64,000 bases of DNA from JBCCJA01 sp039045975 (GTDB lineage Bacteria; Planctomycetota; Planctomycetia; Planctomycetales; Planctomycetaceae): assembly GCA_039045975.1 (NCBI GenBank), contig JBCCJA010000002.1, positions 62,001 through 126,000 on the forward strand, written 5' to 3'. The position numbers and the translations under genes were made by a program. This document shows, one piece after another, positions 33,637-42,446 of this stretch. A model generated the notes under the pieces. The model was not told the DNA's origin. It ran no database searches and was given only the letters and a program-made list of their open reading frames with translations. Position 1 is the stretch's first letter. Every line of letters starts with the position of its first letter.

Positions 33637-34113
33637 TTACGAAGCCCGATTGCGAACCTGCGCGACCGCGGCCGAAGTCTCGCGGGCCGCGTCGCGGGCC
33701 TCGCCGATGATCGACGTCACCGTGTCGGGCCGGACGACCGCCTTGAGCTTCACCGCCAAGACGCCGTCGGCCGACTTCAGCGTCAGGTCCGCCGCGTCGA
33801 AGAAGACATACCCGGGTCGGTCGACGCGGACGATGTCGTCGATGTCTTCGAGTCGGATCGAGGCGTAAGGCTCGCCGCCGAGGGCGTGTTCGACGTGCAC
33901 CGCCCGGTCGGTCAGCCGATAGCGTCGGCCGATCACCTTCAAGGCGACGTACAGCGACGCCCCGAGCGGCGCGAGCGGCAGCGCGAACAGTAGATGCGAC
34001 ACCTTCGCGACGCCGACGCGGATCGGGATCGATTCGAGCACGCGGCCGATCAGCCGCCCGAGCCCGCGGGACCCGATCGACGGATAAAAGACGCGGATCA
34101 GACGTTCGGGCAT
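33637..34113 (-). CDS. Membrane protein with bacterial PH domain (bPH2/DUF304)
   Basis: 158 residues. A hydrophobic stretch (about 35-62, HLLFALPLAPLGASLYVALKVI) is followed by RRYRLTDRAVHVEHALGG, typical of bacterial PH domains, then ASIRLEDIDDIVRV and VFFDAADLTLKS. Such proteins are small membrane-associated scaffolds of mostly unknown role. It is flanked on both sides by palindromic intergenic repeats. Confidence 0.8.
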   Translation of the reverse strand: MPERLIRVFYPSIGSRGLGRLIGRVLESIPIRVGVAKVSHLLFALPLAPLGASLYVALKVIGRRYRLTDRAVHVEHALGGEPYASIRLEDIDDIVRVDRPGYVFFDAADLTLKSADGVLAVKLKAVVRPDTVTSIIGEARDAARETSAAVAQVRNRAS

Positions 34114-34139
34114 GGGTCAGATCTGCCGTCCGGCAAATC

Positions 34140-34230
34140 GGCGAGCCGCGTGGCGTCAGCCCGCGGGTTGGTTAATTAACAGCGACGGTTTTTCATGGAC
34201 CTACCGGAGGGCTGACGCCCACCGCTCGCC
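34140..34230. repeat. Pair of REP-like units in inverted orientation
   Basis: The left unit begins GGCGAGCCGCGTGGCGTCAG at 34140; the right unit GGGCTGACGCCCACCGCTCG starts at 34209 and is its approximate reverse complement. Between them is an AT-rich spacer with TTAATTAA and TTTTT. The pair fills the gap between the PH-domain and HD-domain genes, and the unit resembles the palindrome at 33546. Confidence 0.7.
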
Positions 34231-34234
34231 CGAG

Positions 34235-35557
34235 TCACGTGAACTCAAGCCGGTCCAGCACGCGCTTTATCAGTTCCGCAGGATCGCCGGCCGACCGCAC
34301 CGCCGCAACGCGGTCGGGGTGTACGAACAGCCGGACCCGCTTCACGTAATCGTCGAACTGTTTCCGCGCGAGCGTTTCGGTGACCGGCGAGACTTCAGCC
34401 AGAGATCTCAATCGGCCCTCCTTGCGGAAGACGATCTCGACGTCAAATTCGACCTCACGACCGGGCGGGGGGGCGTCGAACAACAGGTCGGTCGCCGCGA
34501 CATCGGTCGCGCCTGACGCCCGCAATTCGTCCGCGAGAGCGTCCGACAGCCGCAGCAGGTCGCCGTACGGACGTCGCGCGACGCGGCGGTAGATCTCGGG
34601 ACGCTGGAACAGGCTGAACTCGGCGACCCGTTTGAATAGCTTCCGCCCGCGTCCGAACACGCCCTCGAACAGGTCGACGGTCGGCCCGCCGGCGGCCCGC
34701 TTGCCGAGCTCTTCGATCAGCAGCGGCTCGGCCATGACCATCCACGTCTCGGGGGCGAGGTCGCGGTAATGGGCGTGAAACGTGCGGGCGAACATCGCCG
34801 TCGCGGAGCGGACCGCGTGGTGCCAATAGACCTCGCTGAACATCACGTATCGCGCGAAGACCATCAGCTCGGCCGCGGTCCGGCCCTTCTCCGTGATCGC
34901 GAGCCGGTCGCCCGCCTCGTTCGTCGTCAGCGACGCGATCAGCCGCGACCGGTCGAAATTGCGGCCGTACGGGACGCCGCAGTGCAGGCTGTCGCGGTCG
35001 AGGTAGTCGACCTTGTCGACGTCGATCGGGCCCGAAAGAAGTGACCGGGACAACTTCCGCAGCGGCCCGCCGCCGTCGCCGTCGAGCACGTCGAGCACGT
35101 CGGCCGCGTCGACGCCCCACTCGTCGCGGAGCACGGCGGTCAGCTCGCTGCCGGGGCCGAGGAACTTCGCCGCCGCCGCCTCGTGATCGGGCAGGTCGGG
35201 CAGCTTCATGTCCTCGACCGGGTGGCAGAACGGCCAATGCCCGAGGTCGTGCAATAACGCGGCCGCGAGGATCACGTCGGCCTCACCGGCGTCGAGCAGG
35301 CCCGCGCCGGCCCGAGACCGCCCGAGGCTTTCCAGGTAGCCGGTCGCCTGCCCGAACACTCCGATCGCGTGCTCGAACCGCGAGTGGGTCGCACCGGGAT
35401 AGACACGGCTGACGACGCCGAGCTGGCTGATCGACCGCAGCCGCTGGAACGCCGGCGTGTCGGTCAGGGCCCGGACACGCGGCGGGAAGGGCACGTCTTG
35501 CCCCGCCGGCAGGCGGACGATCCCGCCGGAGCGGACCCAGTCGGGGACACCGGTCAC
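34235..35557 (-). CDS. HD domain phosphohydrolase (SAMHD1/dGTPase-like)
   Basis: 440 residues, GTG start. The HD metal centre is His63 (HSRFEHAIGVF), His103/Asp104 (LLHDLGHWPF) and an Asp in PIDVDKVDYLDRDSLHCG, the arrangement of SAMHD1-like dNTP triphosphohydrolases. The C-terminal third is a helical and beta accessory region. Enzymes of this type cleave dNTPs to deoxynucleosides and triphosphate; specificity is not readable. A nucleoside 2-deoxyribosyltransferase-like gene is nearby on the same strand, which would fit nucleotide turnover. Confidence 0.87.
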   Translation of the reverse strand: MTGVPDWVRSGGIVRLPAGQDVPFPPRVRALTDTPAFQRLRSISQLGVVSRVYPGATHSRFEHAIGVFGQATGYLESLGRSRAGAGLLDAGEADVILAAALLHDLGHWPFCHPVEDMKLPDLPDHEAAAAKFLGPGSELTAVLRDEWGVDAADVLDVLDGDGGGPLRKLSRSLLSGPIDVDKVDYLDRDSLHCGVPYGRNFDRSRLIASLTTNEAGDRLAITEKGRTAAELMVFARYVMFSEVYWHHAVRSATAMFARTFHAHYRDLAPETWMVMAEPLLIEELGKRAAGGPTVDLFEGVFGRGRKLFKRVAEFSLFQRPEIYRRVARRPYGDLLRLSDALADELRASGATDVAATDLLFDAPPPGREVEFDVEIVFRKEGRLRSLAEVSPVTETLARKQFDDYVKRVRLFVHPDRVAAVRSAGDPAELIKRVLDRLEFT

Positions 35558-35609
35558 CGGCCGGCCTCGCCGGAATTTAGAAGGTGGCTCGGATGCATAA
35601 ACAGCGGCC

Positions 35610-36275
35610 TCAGTCTCCGACCGCGTCGCACTCGGCGAGTAGCTCGCCGACCGAAAGGGCGAAGCCGGGTAGCAATGGCGTTTCGTAATTCTCCTGCTCG
35701 CGGACGACCTTTCGTCCCGCGTCGCCTTCGCCTGTGGAACACGCCGTCAACGTCCGCCGGAAACGATCGAAGATCCAATATTCCTTCACCCCGATCGCGA
35801 AATACTCGGCCCGCTTTTCCACGAAATCGCGATGCCGGTCGCGGCGACCGCGGGAGACGATTTCGATGGCGATCGTCGGCACCGCGTCTTTCAATTCGGG
35901 CGACACGTCCCGGCCGCACCAGACGACGAGGTCGGCACGTCGGACTCCGGCCGAAGTGACGAGATCGTGCTCGTCGAGGACGATCACCCTTGTCTGCAGC
36001 CCGGCCGCGGTTTTCGAGTAATCGTATAGGAGATTTATCAGCGATCTCCGCGGGAACCGTCCTCCCATGGTCACGGCAGGGCTCACGACGACCGCTCCGC
36101 GAATCAGTTCGAATCGATAAGTCCGGTCCCACGACTCGACCGCCTGAAATTCGTCAACGGTCATCCGCATGCCGTTGGAGTCGGCGTCGAGATGCGTCGG
36201 CGCCGGGCGTGGGTCGAGAACGGACGCGTTGAGCCCGTCGGTAGCCGACGATCTTTCCGTGGCGACGGTGGACAT
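35610..36275 (-). CDS. Uma2 family (DUF820) putative endonuclease, second copy
   Basis: 221 residues from ATG 36275, with GGAG seven bases upstream, preferred over an in-frame start seven codons earlier. Core motifs are YRFELIRGAVVVSP, VRRADLVVWCGRDV, TIAIEIVSR and the YFAIGVKEYWIFD helix-strand end. It is diverged from the copy at 30246 and has an ordinary composition. It is 52 bases upstream of the HD-domain gene on the same strand. Confidence 0.88.
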   Translation of the reverse strand: MSTVATERSSATDGLNASVLDPRPAPTHLDADSNGMRMTVDEFQAVESWDRTYRFELIRGAVVVSPAVTMGGRFPRRSLINLLYDYSKTAAGLQTRVIVLDEHDLVTSAGVRRADLVVWCGRDVSPELKDAVPTIAIEIVSRGRRDRHRDFVEKRAEYFAIGVKEYWIFDRFRRTLTACSTGEGDAGRKVVREQENYETPLLPGFALSVGELLAECDAVGD

Positions 36276-36308
36276 GGCGGGCTCCGGTTGTGTCACTCGG
36301 TTGAGATT

Positions 36309-36965
36309 TTAACCGCGACCGGGAGCGAACACGTCATCGACCGGCGCGAATAGATCGGCGACGACGGTCGCGATCTGTTCGTCGTCGCCGCCCGCCTCCG
36401 CGTCGGTCATGACCTGCCACAGACGTTGCCCGTCGGCGACCGCCCGCTCCATGGCCGGGGCGAGCGGACGCGTCGGCACGTCGTCGAACAGGTCGATCTC
36501 TTCACGCAACGCCGGGACGATCTGGTCGATCGCGCCGACCGTCCTGAAGTCGACCATCCCGACGAGCAGCGGATTGACGCGGCCCGCGATCAGCGACCGC
36601 GCGTCGTCACTGAACGCGACGAGCGGCTTTCCGAGCGTGAACGCCATCGCGGCCTCGGCGACGGCGCCCTCGTCGGGGACGCGGCCGTTCAGGTTCCAGA
36701 CCATCGCGTCGCAGGCCTCGGCGACCTGATACACGTCGAGGGCGTAGATCGCGGCGTGCAGGAACGCGGCCGCTTCGGCTCGTTCGAAGCCGCGGCCGGC
36801 GAGCACGTCGAGGATCAGCCGGAACTCCATCCCGTCGCGGTGCGGCAGATAAACGGCATAGCCGTGACCGACGAGCCGGTCGGCGATCGCCGTCATCTCG
36901 TCACGCTCGGCGGCGTTGAACAGCGGGCCGGCGCAGTAGATCCGTGTAGTCGGGTCGTCGTTCAC
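36309..36965 (-). CDS. Nucleoside 2-deoxyribosyltransferase-like protein
   Basis: 218 residues from GTG 36965, seven bases after AAGGAG. It matches the family opening RIYCAGPLFNAAERDEM and has the catalytic-Glu region PDEGAVAEAAMAFTLGKPLVAF. It would transfer or hydrolyse 2-deoxyribose on nucleosides. The frame is open far upstream (to 38291), but that is the shadow of the opposite-strand gene at 37071. It lies 33 bases upstream of the second Uma2 gene. The family is clear; substrate unknown. Confidence 0.85.
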   Translation of the reverse strand: MNDDPTTRIYCAGPLFNAAERDEMTAIADRLVGHGYAVYLPHRDGMEFRLILDVLAGRGFERAEAAAFLHAAIYALDVYQVAEACDAMVWNLNGRVPDEGAVAEAAMAFTLGKPLVAFSDDARSLIAGRVNPLLVGMVDFRTVGAIDQIVPALREEIDLFDDVPTRPLAPAMERAVADGQRLWQVMTDAEAGGDDEQIATVVADLFAPVDDVFAPGRG

Positions 36966-37070
36966 CGCCGTGCTCCTTGCTCGGACCGTTTCCCGTCGCG
37001 TTCTTTCCAAACCAAGTTTCGTTAGAAGATAGCGGTCGGACGCCCGCAACTCTGCCGAACGGACCGAAAC

Positions 37071-38501
37071 ATGGAGTCGTCGGCGACAGGTTTCCGGCGG
37101 GCGGTGCGGGTCCTCTTCGACATAAAGAGCCCCGTCGCGAGGCCAGAATACCTGCTCGCGGGCGTGTTGCTCGGCCTCGTGAAGTTCTCGGTCGAGGCCG
37201 GCACGGTCTGGGCGACGTGCGGGCGGTGGCCGTCGTTCTGGGAGCTGACGAGTCCGCTGTTGGGCGTCCGCCAGCAGTTGTTCGTCGGCGGTCCGGAATG
37301 GCTGCTGCCGGCGCAGTTCGTCTGGTCGCTGCCGTTCGTCTATTTCGCGGTGACCCTGTCGGTGCGGCGGGCGATCTCCGCCGGCTGGGACTCGACGGTC
37401 GCGCTCGTGCTCTCGATCGTGCCCTACGTGAACTGGGTGCTTTATTTCTCGCTCTGCTTCGCCCCGCCGGGGAGGACGCCTTCGGAGCTGTTCGATGGCG
37501 GCGACGACGACCCGGCCGCCGAGAAGTCGGTCTTCCTGCCCGACCTCGGCGTGATCGTCGGCGGGGCGTTGCTTGCGCTGCTGACGGTGTGGGCCGTGAC
37601 CTACCTGCTCGAGGACTTCGGTGCCGGCCTGTTCTTCGGCTTGCCGTTGGAGGTCGCCGCCGTCGAAGCGCGGATGCTCTACGAGATCCGTCGGCGGGGC
37701 GTGGCCGCGATCAGCGTGCGGATCCTGGGATCGTTTTTGCTCGCGGCCTGCCTGGTCGTTCTGTTCGCCGCCGAGGGGATGATCTGCGTCGCGATGCTGG
37801 CGGTGCCGGTCGCGTTGCTCGTAGGCGTCGGCACGCTGATCGGCGTCGGTATTGCGAAGTTGGTCCGGCTGAAACGGTCGGAGCAGACGCCGGCCGTGGT
37901 GCTCTGCGTGATGTTGCCGCTGGTGCTGACTTGGGAAGAAGCCGCCGACGGCATCGCGCCGGTCCGGCCGGTCCGGACCGAGGTCGTCGTCGACGCCCCG
38001 CCCGAGGCCGTGTGGCCGTACGTCGTCGAGTTCCCCGAACTCGACGAACCCGTCTCCGGCCTCTTCACGCTCGGCTTCGCGGCCCCGATCGGCGCGACGA
38101 TCGAGGGCGAGGGGGTCGGCGCGGTCCGGCACTGCCGCTTTACGACCGGGGCGTTCGTCGAGCCGATCACGGTCTGGGAGCCGCCCCGAAGGCTCGCTTT
38201 CGATGTCGCCGAGCAGCCCGCCGCGATGCGCGAGATGCACCCCTTCTTCGAGGTCCGTCCGCCGCATTTGCACAGCGGCCTGGTCTTCCACCGCGGGGAA
38301 TTCCGGCTCGAAGACCTCGGCGACGGACGGACGCGGCTCGTCGGGACGACGTGGTACCGGATCGAATTACGCCCGGCGGGCTATTGGTCGCTATGGTCCG
38401 ACGCCATCATTCATGTGATCCATCGGCGTGTGCTGCGGCACGTCAAACGACACTCCGAAGCAAGGCTCTCCGCCGTCCGCTGTCAGCTCCCACAGGGATA
38501 A
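37071..38501 (+). CDS. Membrane protein: DUF805-like N-terminus fused to SRPBCC domain
   Basis: 476 residues. Residues 1-295 hold about seven membrane segments; FDIKSPVARPEYLLAGVLLG and FAVTLSVRRAISAGWDS recall DUF805 proteins. From about 305 a SRPBCC (START-like) domain begins (VRTEVVVDAPPEAVWPYVVEF) and ends in a basic helix (IHRRVLRHVKRHSE). SRPBCC domains bind hydrophobic ligands, so a membrane-tethered lipid-binding role is possible but inferred. Its last 11 codons run into the repeat at 38470-38540, so the C-terminal tail may be recent. It is divergent from the deoxyribosyltransferase-like gene. Confidence 0.75.
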   Translation: MESSATGFRRAVRVLFDIKSPVARPEYLLAGVLLGLVKFSVEAGTVWATCGRWPSFWELTSPLLGVRQQLFVGGPEWLLPAQFVWSLPFVYFAVTLSVRRAISAGWDSTVALVLSIVPYVNWVLYFSLCFAPPGRTPSELFDGGDDDPAAEKSVFLPDLGVIVGGALLALLTVWAVTYLLEDFGAGLFFGLPLEVAAVEARMLYEIRRRGVAAISVRILGSFLLAACLVVLFAAEGMICVAMLAVPVALLVGVGTLIGVGIAKLVRLKRSEQTPAVVLCVMLPLVLTWEEAADGIAPVRPVRTEVVVDAPPEAVWPYVVEFPELDEPVSGLFTLGFAAPIGATIEGEGVGAVRHCRFTTGAFVEPITVWEPPRRLAFDVAEQPAAMREMHPFFEVRPPHLHSGLVFHRGEFRLEDLGDGRTRLVGTTWYRIELRPAGYWSLWSDAIIHVIHRRVLRHVKRHSEARLSAVRCQLPQG

Positions 38502-38540
38502 CCGACTGCGATCGCGGAAAGCGGACGGCGGAAAGCGGAC
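38470..38540. repeat. Inverted plus tandem repeat at the SRPBCC/trkA junction
   Basis: CCGCCGTCCGCT (38470-38481) is the exact reverse complement of 38520-38531. The right side is also a tandem repeat: GCGGAAAGCGGAC occurs at 38514-38526 and again at 38528-38540. It overlaps the end of the SRPBCC gene and stops eight bases before the trkA start. Confidence 0.75.
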
Positions 38541-38547
38541 AGCGTTT

Positions 38548-39882
38548 ATGGACGTCGTCATTCTCGGAGGGGGCACGGTCGGGCAGTCGATCGCGGCGAT
38601 GCTCGGGCCGAACGGGCACAACGTCTGCCTCGTCGACGAGTCGGCCGACGTCCTCGAACGGCTCGAAGAGACGCTCGACATCCAGACCGTCCGCGGCAAC
38701 GGCTGCGACGCCGCGACGCTGTTCCAGGCCGGGGTGCTGAACGCCGGGCTGTTTCTCGGCGTCTCGAACGTCGACGAGGTCAACCTGATCGGCTCCAGCC
38801 TCGCCCGCTCGATGGGCGCCGACCGCTCCATCGCCCGCGTCTACAACGACGCCTACCGCGATTCGAGCACGTTCGACTACCGCCGCCATTTCGGCGTCGA
38901 CCGGCTGCTCAGTCTGGAACGGCTGACGGCCCTCGAACTGATCAAGAACATCCGGGCCGAAAACCTGTTCGCGATGGAGCACTACCTCCGCGGCGGGGTC
39001 GAGATCCGCGAGCTGACCGTCGAGTCGCACTGCCGCGTCGAGGGCAAATCGCTCAAAGAGCTCGACCTCGGCCCGGGCGTCCGCGTCGGGCTGATCTCCG
39101 ACGAGGAGAAGACGCACATCGCCGTCGCGGACGATGTCCTGAAGGCGGGCCAGCACGTCACGCTGATCGGGACTGAGGGCACGGTCGACAAGGCGAAGCA
39201 GCTGTTCGAAGACCGCCTCCCGCCGGTCTTGCGGGTCGTGATCGCCGGCGGCGGCGACGTCGGCTACAACCTCGCGCGGGTGCTCGAACGGGGCCGGTTT
39301 TCGGTCGTCATCATCGAACGGGACCGCCGCCGCTGCGAAGAGCTCGCCGACAAGCTCGACGACGCCACCGTGCTCCAGGCCGACGTGACCCGTCGGGCCG
39401 AAATGGAAGAGGCCCGCGTCGGCACCGCCGACGTCTTCGTCGCCGCCACCGGACGCGACGAAGACAACATCGTCTGCGGCGTCGAAGCCCGGGAGCTCGG
39501 GGCTGACCGCATCCTCAGCGTCGTCCGCCGGCCCGACTACGCGAACGTGCTGCACAAGCTCGGCATCGACGTCGCCGTCAGCCCGCGGGAAGTGATGGCC
39601 CGGCAAGTGCTCGGCTACGTCCAGTCCGGCCCCGTGCTCAGCCGGCACGACGCGGCCGGCGGCCACGCCGAAGTCCTCGAGATCGAGGTCAAACCCGACA
39701 CCCCGATCACGACCGGCCCGCTCAAACAGCACCGCCTCGGCCGGTCGCTGATCGCCGCGTTCGAACGCGACGGCTTCGTGCGGGTCCCCGGGGCCAACGA
39801 CACCCTCGCCGCCGGCGACGTCGCGATCGTGCTGACGCAGCTCGAGTCATCGACCGACCTGGCCGCGGTGTTCGGCTTTTGA
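38548..39882 (+). CDS. trkA: Trk potassium uptake system NAD-binding protein
   Basis: 444 residues from ATG 38548. It has the duplicated TrkA layout: RCK-N (MDVVILGGGTVGQSIAAML), RCK-C, second RCK-N (VVIAGGGDVGYNLARVLE), second RCK-C. Conserved strands VRGNGCDAATL and LQADVTRRAEMEEA follow each nucleotide fold. It is the peripheral regulatory subunit that gates the TrkH/G potassium channel in response to NAD(H)/ATP. No trkH gene is adjacent. The 40-codon upstream extension overlaps the preceding gene and the repeat, so it is excluded. Confidence 0.93.
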   Translation: MDVVILGGGTVGQSIAAMLGPNGHNVCLVDESADVLERLEETLDIQTVRGNGCDAATLFQAGVLNAGLFLGVSNVDEVNLIGSSLARSMGADRSIARVYNDAYRDSSTFDYRRHFGVDRLLSLERLTALELIKNIRAENLFAMEHYLRGGVEIRELTVESHCRVEGKSLKELDLGPGVRVGLISDEEKTHIAVADDVLKAGQHVTLIGTEGTVDKAKQLFEDRLPPVLRVVIAGGGDVGYNLARVLERGRFSVVIIERDRRRCEELADKLDDATVLQADVTRRAEMEEARVGTADVFVAATGRDEDNIVCGVEARELGADRILSVVRRPDYANVLHKLGIDVAVSPREVMARQVLGYVQSGPVLSRHDAAGGHAEVLEIEVKPDTPITTGPLKQHRLGRSLIAAFERDGFVRVPGANDTLAAGDVAIVLTQLESSTDLAAVFGF

Positions 39883-40023
39883 GTCTGGCGTCCGGTGCAG
39901 GAATTTGCCTCGTTCTGACAAACTCGCCGATTCGAGTGAAGAAGCCGCCGGCCGCCCGGCCGATGTGATTGGGGAGCGAACTATTTCGTCCGCACGCCCC
40001 AAATCCGACAGTTGTAGCCCGTC

Positions 40024-40257
40024 ATGGCCGGTTCCGCCGAAGGCGTTTCGTTCGTGATCACCCCGGCCGGGGAGATTTTCGGCTCCGATTCCGGTCCGAA
40101 CCGGGAGCTCGTGCGGCGGATCAAGGCCTGCGTCAACGCGTGTGAAGGGCTCTCGACGGAGCAGCTCGAGGACGGCATCGTCGAACAGATGCGGGCCGTG
40201 ATCGGCCGCGTCGCGCCGCTGCTCGAAAAAGCCGCCGGCGGCGAAGAAGCCGCCTGA
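40024..40257 (+). CDS. Small protein with a phage-like RIKACVNAC motif
   Basis: 77 residues: a short beta-rich start (GVSFVITPAGEIFGSDS), then a helix RRIKACVNACEGLSTEQLEDGIVEQM and an Ala/Glu-rich tail. I recall similar ACVNAC-x-G-x-(S/P)TE-x-LE blocks in small phage and prophage proteins. It ends directly before the ABC permease region, but no other phage gene is visible. The short length makes coding status less certain. Confidence 0.55.
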   Translation: MAGSAEGVSFVITPAGEIFGSDSGPNRELVRRIKACVNACEGLSTEQLEDGIVEQMRAVIGRVAPLLEKAAGGEEAA

Positions 40258-40308
40258 TTGCGGGCCGGACGCTTCACGAAGGTGCGGGCCGGCGGGCAAG
40301 CTGTCGCG

Positions 40309-41190
40309 ATGTCAGCCGACACGCCGACCCGTCGTGAGCCGCCGACCGTCGTCGTCGACGCCGGCGACGTGACGGGCCGCCTGCCCGACTTCGGCGAGGC
40401 CTGGGTCTTCCGCGACCTGCTGCGGGCGTTGATCGTCCGCGACGTCACCGTCCGCTACCGCCAGGCGGCCGTCGGCGTGTTGTGGGCCGTCGTGCAGCCG
40501 CTGACGCAGTTGGCGCTGTGGGCCACGCTGTTCGGTCTGCTCGGACGCACGCCGGCGACGGGTCGGTCGCCCTATCTGCTGTCCGCGTTGTGCGGGCTCG
40601 TGTTCTGGCAGTTCGTCGCGACGACGGTCACGAGCGCCGGGTCGAGCCTGCTGAACAACCGCGAGATGGTCACGAAGATCTACTTCCCGCGGGCCTTCCT
40701 GCCGCTCGCGGCCGCCGGCGCGGCGTGTCTCGACACGGCCGTCGGGCTCGGATGCCTGCTCGTCGCGATGGCGATCGGCTTCGCGTCGGGCGGCGGGGCG
40801 GCCCCGGGCGTGGTCGGCCTGTTGGTCGGCCTGCCGCTGGGGGTCGGGATGGTGCTCGCGACGACGGCCGGTCTGTCGTGTGCGCTCGCCGGTTGGACGG
40901 CGCTCTACCGCGACTTTCGGTTCGTGACGCCGTTTCTCGTGCAGGTGCTGTTTTTCACGACGCCCGTCGTCTACGAGAGCGGGCTCGTGGCCGAGAAGTA
41001 TCCGGCGCTCGTCTGGGCGTGGGCGGTCCAGCCGTTCGTGGGCGCGTTCGCGTTGATCCGCTGGGGCCTGCTCGGCACGCCGTTCCCCGGGGCGTGGGTG
41101 CTGGTTTCGGTCGTGACGTCGATCGCCGTCCTGGTCGGCGGGCTGATCGCGTTGAACGACGCCTCGGACGAAATCGCGGACCGCATCTGA
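40309..41190 (+). CDS. ABC-2 type polysaccharide export permease (Wzm/TagG-like)
   Basis: 293 residues with about six membrane segments. Typical features: an N-terminal amphipathic lead-in FRDLLRALIVRDVTVRYRQAAVG, GVLWAVVQPLTQLALWATLFG, and NNREMVTKIYFPRAFLPLA before the later helices. It would form the channel that moves a lipid-linked polysaccharide across the inner membrane. An in-frame TTG 51 bases upstream is the alternative start. Its stop overlaps the start of the ATPase gene (ATGA), so the two make one exporter. Confidence 0.9.
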   Translation: MSADTPTRREPPTVVVDAGDVTGRLPDFGEAWVFRDLLRALIVRDVTVRYRQAAVGVLWAVVQPLTQLALWATLFGLLGRTPATGRSPYLLSALCGLVFWQFVATTVTSAGSSLLNNREMVTKIYFPRAFLPLAAAGAACLDTAVGLGCLLVAMAIGFASGGGAAPGVVGLLVGLPLGVGMVLATTAGLSCALAGWTALYRDFRFVTPFLVQVLFFTTPVVYESGLVAEKYPALVWAWAVQPFVGAFALIRWGLLGTPFPGAWVLVSVVTSIAVLVGGLIALNDASDEIADRI

Positions 41191-42446
41191 TGACGAGCCC
41201 GCCCGCCGCGCTGCGTGTCGAGGGCCTCGGGAAGAGGTTCCGCATCGGCGGCGACCCGGCCGACCTGCTCACGACCCGGATCGCCGCGGTGCTGACCGGC
41301 GGCCGCCCGCGCCGCGCCGGCGACGACCTGTGGGCGTTGAAAGACGTTTCCTTCGAAGTCGCCGCGGGCGAGGTCGTCGGGCTGATCGGGCACAACGGGG
41401 CCGGCAAGAGCACGCTGCTGAAGGTCCTGACCCGCGTCACGCGGCCGACGACGGGGCGGTTCGAGGTCGCCGGCCGCGTCGGCAGCCTGCTCGAGGTCGG
41501 GACCGGCTTTCACCCGGAACTGACCGGCCGCGAGAACATTTTTTTGAACGGTGCCGTGCTCGGCATGGGTCGCGCGGCCGTCCGCGCACGCTTCGACGAG
41601 ATCGTCGCGTTCGCCGGCGTCGAGCCGTTTTTGGAGACGCCGGTTAAGCGGTATTCGAGCGGCATGTCGGTCCGGCTCGGGTTCGCGGTCGCGGCCCATC
41701 TCGACGCCGAGCTGCTGCTGATCGACGAGGTGCTTACCGTCGGCGACGCGGACTTCCAGCGGAAATGCGTCGAGAAGGTCGCCGCGATCTGTCGCGAGGG
41801 ACGCTCCGCGATCGTCGTGTCGCACAACATGGCGACCGTCGCGGCCGTCGCGACCCGCGGGATCGTGCTGCGACGCGGCGGGGTGGCGTTCGACGGGCCG
41901 ACGGCCGAGGCGGTCTCGGAACACACGACCGACCAGACCGGCGTCCGCGGCGAGCGGTTCTGGCCGGGCGACGACGCGCCGGGCGACGGCCGCGTGTCGC
42001 TGCGGTCGGTGCGGCTGCTCCAAGACGGCGAGGTCTCCGCCGAGATCGACATCGGCCGGCCGAGCGTCGTCGAAATCACCTACGAGACCCACGCCGACGG
42101 CGAGTCGCCGTTCGCCGGCCTGTGGCTGCACGACGGCGCCGGCGTCCCGGTCCTGTCGTCCGCCGCCGCGGCCGGTTTCTCTGCCGAAACCGACCCGCTG
42201 TACGACACCCCGCGACCGGCCGGCGAGTACGTCTCCCGCTGCGAAGTACCGGGCGACTTTCTGAACGAAGGGCCGTATCGGGTCAGCGTCCAACTCAATC
42301 ACGTCGGTTGGACGCCGATCGCGTCGGAACGCGACGTGATCGATCTGTACGCCAAAGACGGCGGATCGATGCGGGCCGCGTACGCCGGCGACTGGCTCGG
42401 CGTCGTCCGGCCCCGGCTGGAGTGGGTCACCGAGCCGGCGGGATGA
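41190..42446 (+). CDS. Polysaccharide ABC transporter ATP-binding protein with Wzt-like C-terminal domain
   Basis: 418 residues. Walker A GHNGAGKS (67-74), signature YSSGMSVRLGFA, Walker B LLIDEVL, and H-loop VVSHNMA are intact. The C-terminal extension (about 285-410, SVVEITYETHADGESPF ... RVSVQLNHVGWTPI) is an immunoglobulin-like Wzt-C domain, which in Wzt recognises the end-modification of the polymer. This implies that the exported chain carries a cap. It pairs with the permease upstream and faces a convergent asnB-GT4-tylF operon. Confidence 0.92.
   Translation: MTSPPAALRVEGLGKRFRIGGDPADLLTTRIAAVLTGGRPRRAGDDLWALKDVSFEVAAGEVVGLIGHNGAGKSTLLKVLTRVTRPTTGRFEVAGRVGSLLEVGTGFHPELTGRENIFLNGAVLGMGRAAVRARFDEIVAFAGVEPFLETPVKRYSSGMSVRLGFAVAAHLDAELLLIDEVLTVGDADFQRKCVEKVAAICREGRSAIVVSHNMATVAAVATRGIVLRRGGVAFDGPTAEAVSEHTTDQTGVRGERFWPGDDAPGDGRVSLRSVRLLQDGEVSAEIDIGRPSVVEITYETHADGESPFAGLWLHDGAGVPVLSSAAAAGFSAETDPLYDTPRPAGEYVSRCEVPGDFLNEGPYRVSVQLNHVGWTPIASERDVIDLYAKDGGSMRAAYAGDWLGVVRPRLEWVTEPAG

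Noticed and set aside
36966..38291. Upstream extension of the deoxyribosyltransferase frame
   Set aside because: Arg/Asp/His-rich translation antisense to the membrane-SRPBCC gene; GTG 36965 has a good SD and starts the family motif.
38443..39732. 429-residue frame antisense to trkA
   Set aside because: Val/Asp/His/Arg-rich shadow with no recognisable domain; trkA has all its motifs.
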